This document shows, piece after piece, positions 5,794-7,386 of a DNA stretch of 7,386 nt. Location of the stretch: contig CAIYTL010000107.1 of NCBI GenBank assembly GCA_903929105.1, positions 1 to 7,386 on the forward strand, read 5' to 3'. A model generated the notes under the pieces. It did not search any database and was not told the DNA's origin. It saw nothing but the letters and a program-made list of their open reading frames with translations. Position numbers and translations under genes: made by a program. The stretch comes from an uncultured Micrococcales bacterium. GTDB taxonomy: Bacteria; Actinomycetota; Actinomycetes; Actinomycetales; Microbacteriaceae. Numbering within the stretch: the stretch's first letter is position 1; every line of letters starts with the position of its first letter.

Positions 5794-7359
5794 ATGTTTT
5801 TCACATATTTGGGGCGCGAGCTGACAAAACGCAAACGTCAAACTGCGCTTATTGCCGTCGGACTATCAGTCGCCATTGCTTTAGTGATGGTTGTTAACTC
5901 GGTGGCCACAGGCATTAGAGAAGCTCAAAGCACTGTGCTTTCGGGTCTGTACGGAATCGGAACCGACATTACGGTTAGCAAAACCGCGCAACCTGGCGCT
6001 GGCTTTGGGCCAAACTTTCAGATCGGGGGCAAGTTCGGTCAGACCAATGGTCAAATACGGTCATTCTCATCGAGCCGCCTTGAAGTTGCACGCGGGTCAT
6101 CGACTATTACCACCTCAACGGTTGACAAGATTTCAGCGCTGAGTGGAGTTTCTGCGGCTGTCGCAACTTTGAAGTTGAACTCAGTGACTTTCAACGGAAG
6201 CATTCCTACTTTTGTGATCAACCAAACGACTAAAAACCAGTTCATTCAACAGGGCGGTGGCATGCCCGGCCAAAATGGCTTCGTTCCTCCTCAACCAAAC
6301 TCAACTTCAAGCACCACCACAACTCAAAATGGCCCACCAACGGGAGGTTTTGACGGTCAAGGAGGTAGCAAATTCGGCATTACTTCGGTCAGCGTCGAAG
6401 GCGTGCCAGTTGCTCCATCAAAAATTGGCCCATTTGGCAGTTCAAAAGTGACTGCGGGCAGAGTGTTCGCCAATAGCGACTCGGGGCATAAAGTTGCTGT
6501 CTTAGATTCAAGCTATGCAAAAACAGCGAAACTTAAAACCGGAAGCACCATCAAATTCGCGAACACAAGTTTCAAAGTGGTCGGCCTCATTGCGCCTGCG
6601 AACTCAAGTTCTTCAACATCGTCAAATGCTTATATTCCCCTCGATGTAGCTCAATCACTGTCAAGTAACAAGTCGGCAGTAACGACAATTTATGTTGCCG
6701 CTAAATCAGCTGATCAAATAGGCGGCTTGAAGAGTCAGATTCAAAAGGTTGACACCACCGCTTCGGTGAACACATCGGCCGACCTTGCGAGCACGGTTAG
6801 TGGTTCGCTTTCGAGCGCGAGTGATCTTGTGAACAACGCCGGTGGTTGGCTGTCTGCTTTGGTTTTGTTTGCAGCTTTCGGAATGGCAATTTTGTTTACA
6901 ACTTCGGGTGTAAATCGTCGTACTAGAGAATTTGGCACATTGAAGGCTTTGGGATGGCGCTCGCGTCGGGTGGTTGGCCAGGTTGTTGGCGAGTCACTTG
7001 TGACAGGGCTCATCGGTGGTGCACTGGGTCTTGTGTTGGGCTTTGCCGGAGTCTGGGCAGTAAACACATTTGGCGGCAGCCTGTCGGCAACCGTAAATCA
7101 GGCGACTGGATTTGGTGGTGGAGGCTTCGGCGGACCACAAGGTGGAGGCTTCGGCGGTGCGCCAGGTGGCGGCTTCGGCGGACCACCGGGAATGAAAGCA
7201 GCTGACGCAGTATCGGTTGCTTTGAGCGCACCTGTTTCGTTGAACATCATCGTGCTGGCTATTGGCCTGGCTGTGCTTGGAGGACTGCTTGCTGGTGCTT
7301 TCGGTGGCCTACGAGCTGCAAAACTAAGCCCAGCTGAGGCACTAAGGAGCGTTGCCTAA
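5794..7359 (+). CDS. ABC transporter permease, MacB/FtsX type
   Basis: A 521-residue membrane subunit of an ABC exporter of the type VII (MacB, LolCE, FtsX) group. The basic N-terminus (LTKRKRQ) is followed by helix 1 (about 17-37). A large extracytoplasmic domain (about 40-350) carries the MacB-like features VSGVSAAVATL and FKVVGLI. Then come helix 2 (352-372), the cytoplasmic coupling segment NRRTREFGTLKALGWRSRR, helix 3 (402-425), an outside loop, helix 4 (484-505) and the usual ending AAKLSPAEALR. These mechanotransmission proteins couple ATP use in the cytoplasm to movements of the outer domain and export peptides, lipids or antibiotics; the substrate here is unknown. It is odd in its low-complexity outer segments: Gly/Phe/Gln-rich near 66-88, Gly/Pro/Gln/Ser/Thr-rich at 152-195, and a 24-base tandem repeat encoding GGGFGGxx in the loop between helices 3 and 4. 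I see no cysteine in the protein. The start is set by AGGAGG. The next gene, probably the ATPase, begins at the base after the stop. Confidence 0.92.
   Translation: MFFTYLGRELTKRKRQTALIAVGLSVAIALVMVVNSVATGIREAQSTVLSGLYGIGTDITVSKTAQPGAGFGPNFQIGGKFGQTNGQIRSFSSSRLEVARGSSTITTSTVDKISALSGVSAAVATLKLNSVTFNGSIPTFVINQTTKNQFIQQGGGMPGQNGFVPPQPNSTSSTTTTQNGPPTGGFDGQGGSKFGITSVSVEGVPVAPSKIGPFGSSKVTAGRVFANSDSGHKVAVLDSSYAKTAKLKTGSTIKFANTSFKVVGLIAPANSSSSTSSNAYIPLDVAQSLSSNKSAVTTIYVAAKSADQIGGLKSQIQKVDTTASVNTSADLASTVSGSLSSASDLVNNAGGWLSALVLFAAFGMAILFTTSGVNRRTREFGTLKALGWRSRRVVGQVVGESLVTGLIGGALGLVLGFAGVWAVNTFGGSLSATVNQATGFGGGGFGGPQGGGFGGAPGGGFGGPPGMKAADAVSVALSAPVSLNIIVLAIGLAVLGGLLAGAFGGLRAAKLSPAEALRSVA
7117..7188 (+). 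repeat. Three tandem 24-bp units encoding the octapeptide GGGFGGPQ/AP/PP
   Basis: Units at 7117-7140, 7141-7164 and 7165-7188 are in phase with codons and share GGTGGNGGCTTCGGCGG. They differ at one third-position base early and in the last three codons. The product is three copies of GGGFGG plus PQ, AP or PP in the outer loop of the permease. Being an exact multiple of three, copy number can change without breaking the frame. Confidence 0.9.
7343..7349 (+). promoter_or_regulatory. Ribosome binding site TAAGGAG of the downstream gene
   Basis: TAAGGAG lies within the last codons of the permease, ten bases before ATG 7360, supporting a new start directly after the permease stop. Confidence 0.55.
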
Positions 7360-7386
7360 ATGTATGTGCTAGTGAATGCCACTAAA
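7360..7386 (+). CDS. Probable ABC transporter ATP-binding protein, first nine codons only
   Basis: The frame opens with ATG right after the permease TAA and reads MYVLVNATK before the window ends. This resembles the first strand of ABC ATPases (typically xLxLxNVTKxY), and MacB-like permeases are commonly followed or preceded by their ATPase. A TAAGGAG site precedes it. Nine residues cannot prove the family, so the call rests mainly on context. An internal GTG at 7366 is a less likely start. Confidence 0.6.

Noticed and set aside
5709..5897. A possible small protein starting in the gap before the permease
   Set aside because: It runs into the permease in another frame, has no ribosome binding site and shows no recognisable composition of a small membrane or leader peptide.
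7117..7188. A CRISPR-like repeat array
   Set aside because: The units are directly adjacent with no spacers, lie in frame within a coding region, and encode a simple Gly-rich octapeptide.
7010..7231. A minus-strand Arg/Ser/His-rich frame with apparent repeats
   Set aside because: Its repetitive look is only the reverse reading of the 24-bp repeat that encodes the Gly-Phe loop of the permease.

Overview
The window looks like a tightly packed chromosomal segment of an actinobacterium. I infer a member of the Microbacteriaceae, perhaps one of the small-genome freshwater 'Luna' types. The reasons are the style of the proteins (an actinobacterial-type MetH C-terminus, an actinobacterial adenine methylase), near-balanced base composition rather than very high GC, overlapping or nearly abutting genes, and two genes that look leaderless. 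This assignment is from memory of the families, not from a search.

Layout. (1) 1-1116 (+): the 3' part of the B12-dependent methionine synthase metH, cut by the window edge. (2) 1126-3128 (+): an alpha/beta hydrolase and a GT4-type glycosyltransferase sharing an ATGA overlap, probably one transcription unit. A TAGAAT hexamer overlapping the metH stop codon would allow a leaderless hydrolase mRNA. (3) 3132-4587 (-): a two-gene unit facing it, with a class II (SIRT4-like) sirtuin upstream and a histidine phosphatase downstream. They overlap by 8 bases, and the phosphatase starts with TTG behind a good Shine-Dalgarno site. (4) 4641-5687 (+): a stand-alone D12/alpha-type adenine-N6 DNA methyltransferase, divergent from the sirtuin across a very short gap. 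(5) 5688-5793: the only sizeable intergenic gap (106 bases), holding two small hairpins and a strong ribosome binding site. (6) 5794-7386 (+): a MacB/FtsX-type ABC transporter permease followed directly by the first nine codons of what is probably its ATPase subunit.

The genes belong to separate small units: methionine/one-carbon metabolism, a possible cell-envelope glycosyl transfer pair, an NAD-dependent deacylase plus a phosphatase, DNA methylation, and an export system. I see no CRISPR array, insertion sequence, tRNA, rRNA or phage gene, and no convincing new multi-gene system. The points most worth a second look are the repeated TAGAAT-to-ATG leaderless arrangement, the SIRT4-like sirtuin coupled to a phosphatase, the orphan methylase with an unusual motif I, and a 24-bp in-frame tandem repeat that lengthens an extracytoplasmic loop of the permease.
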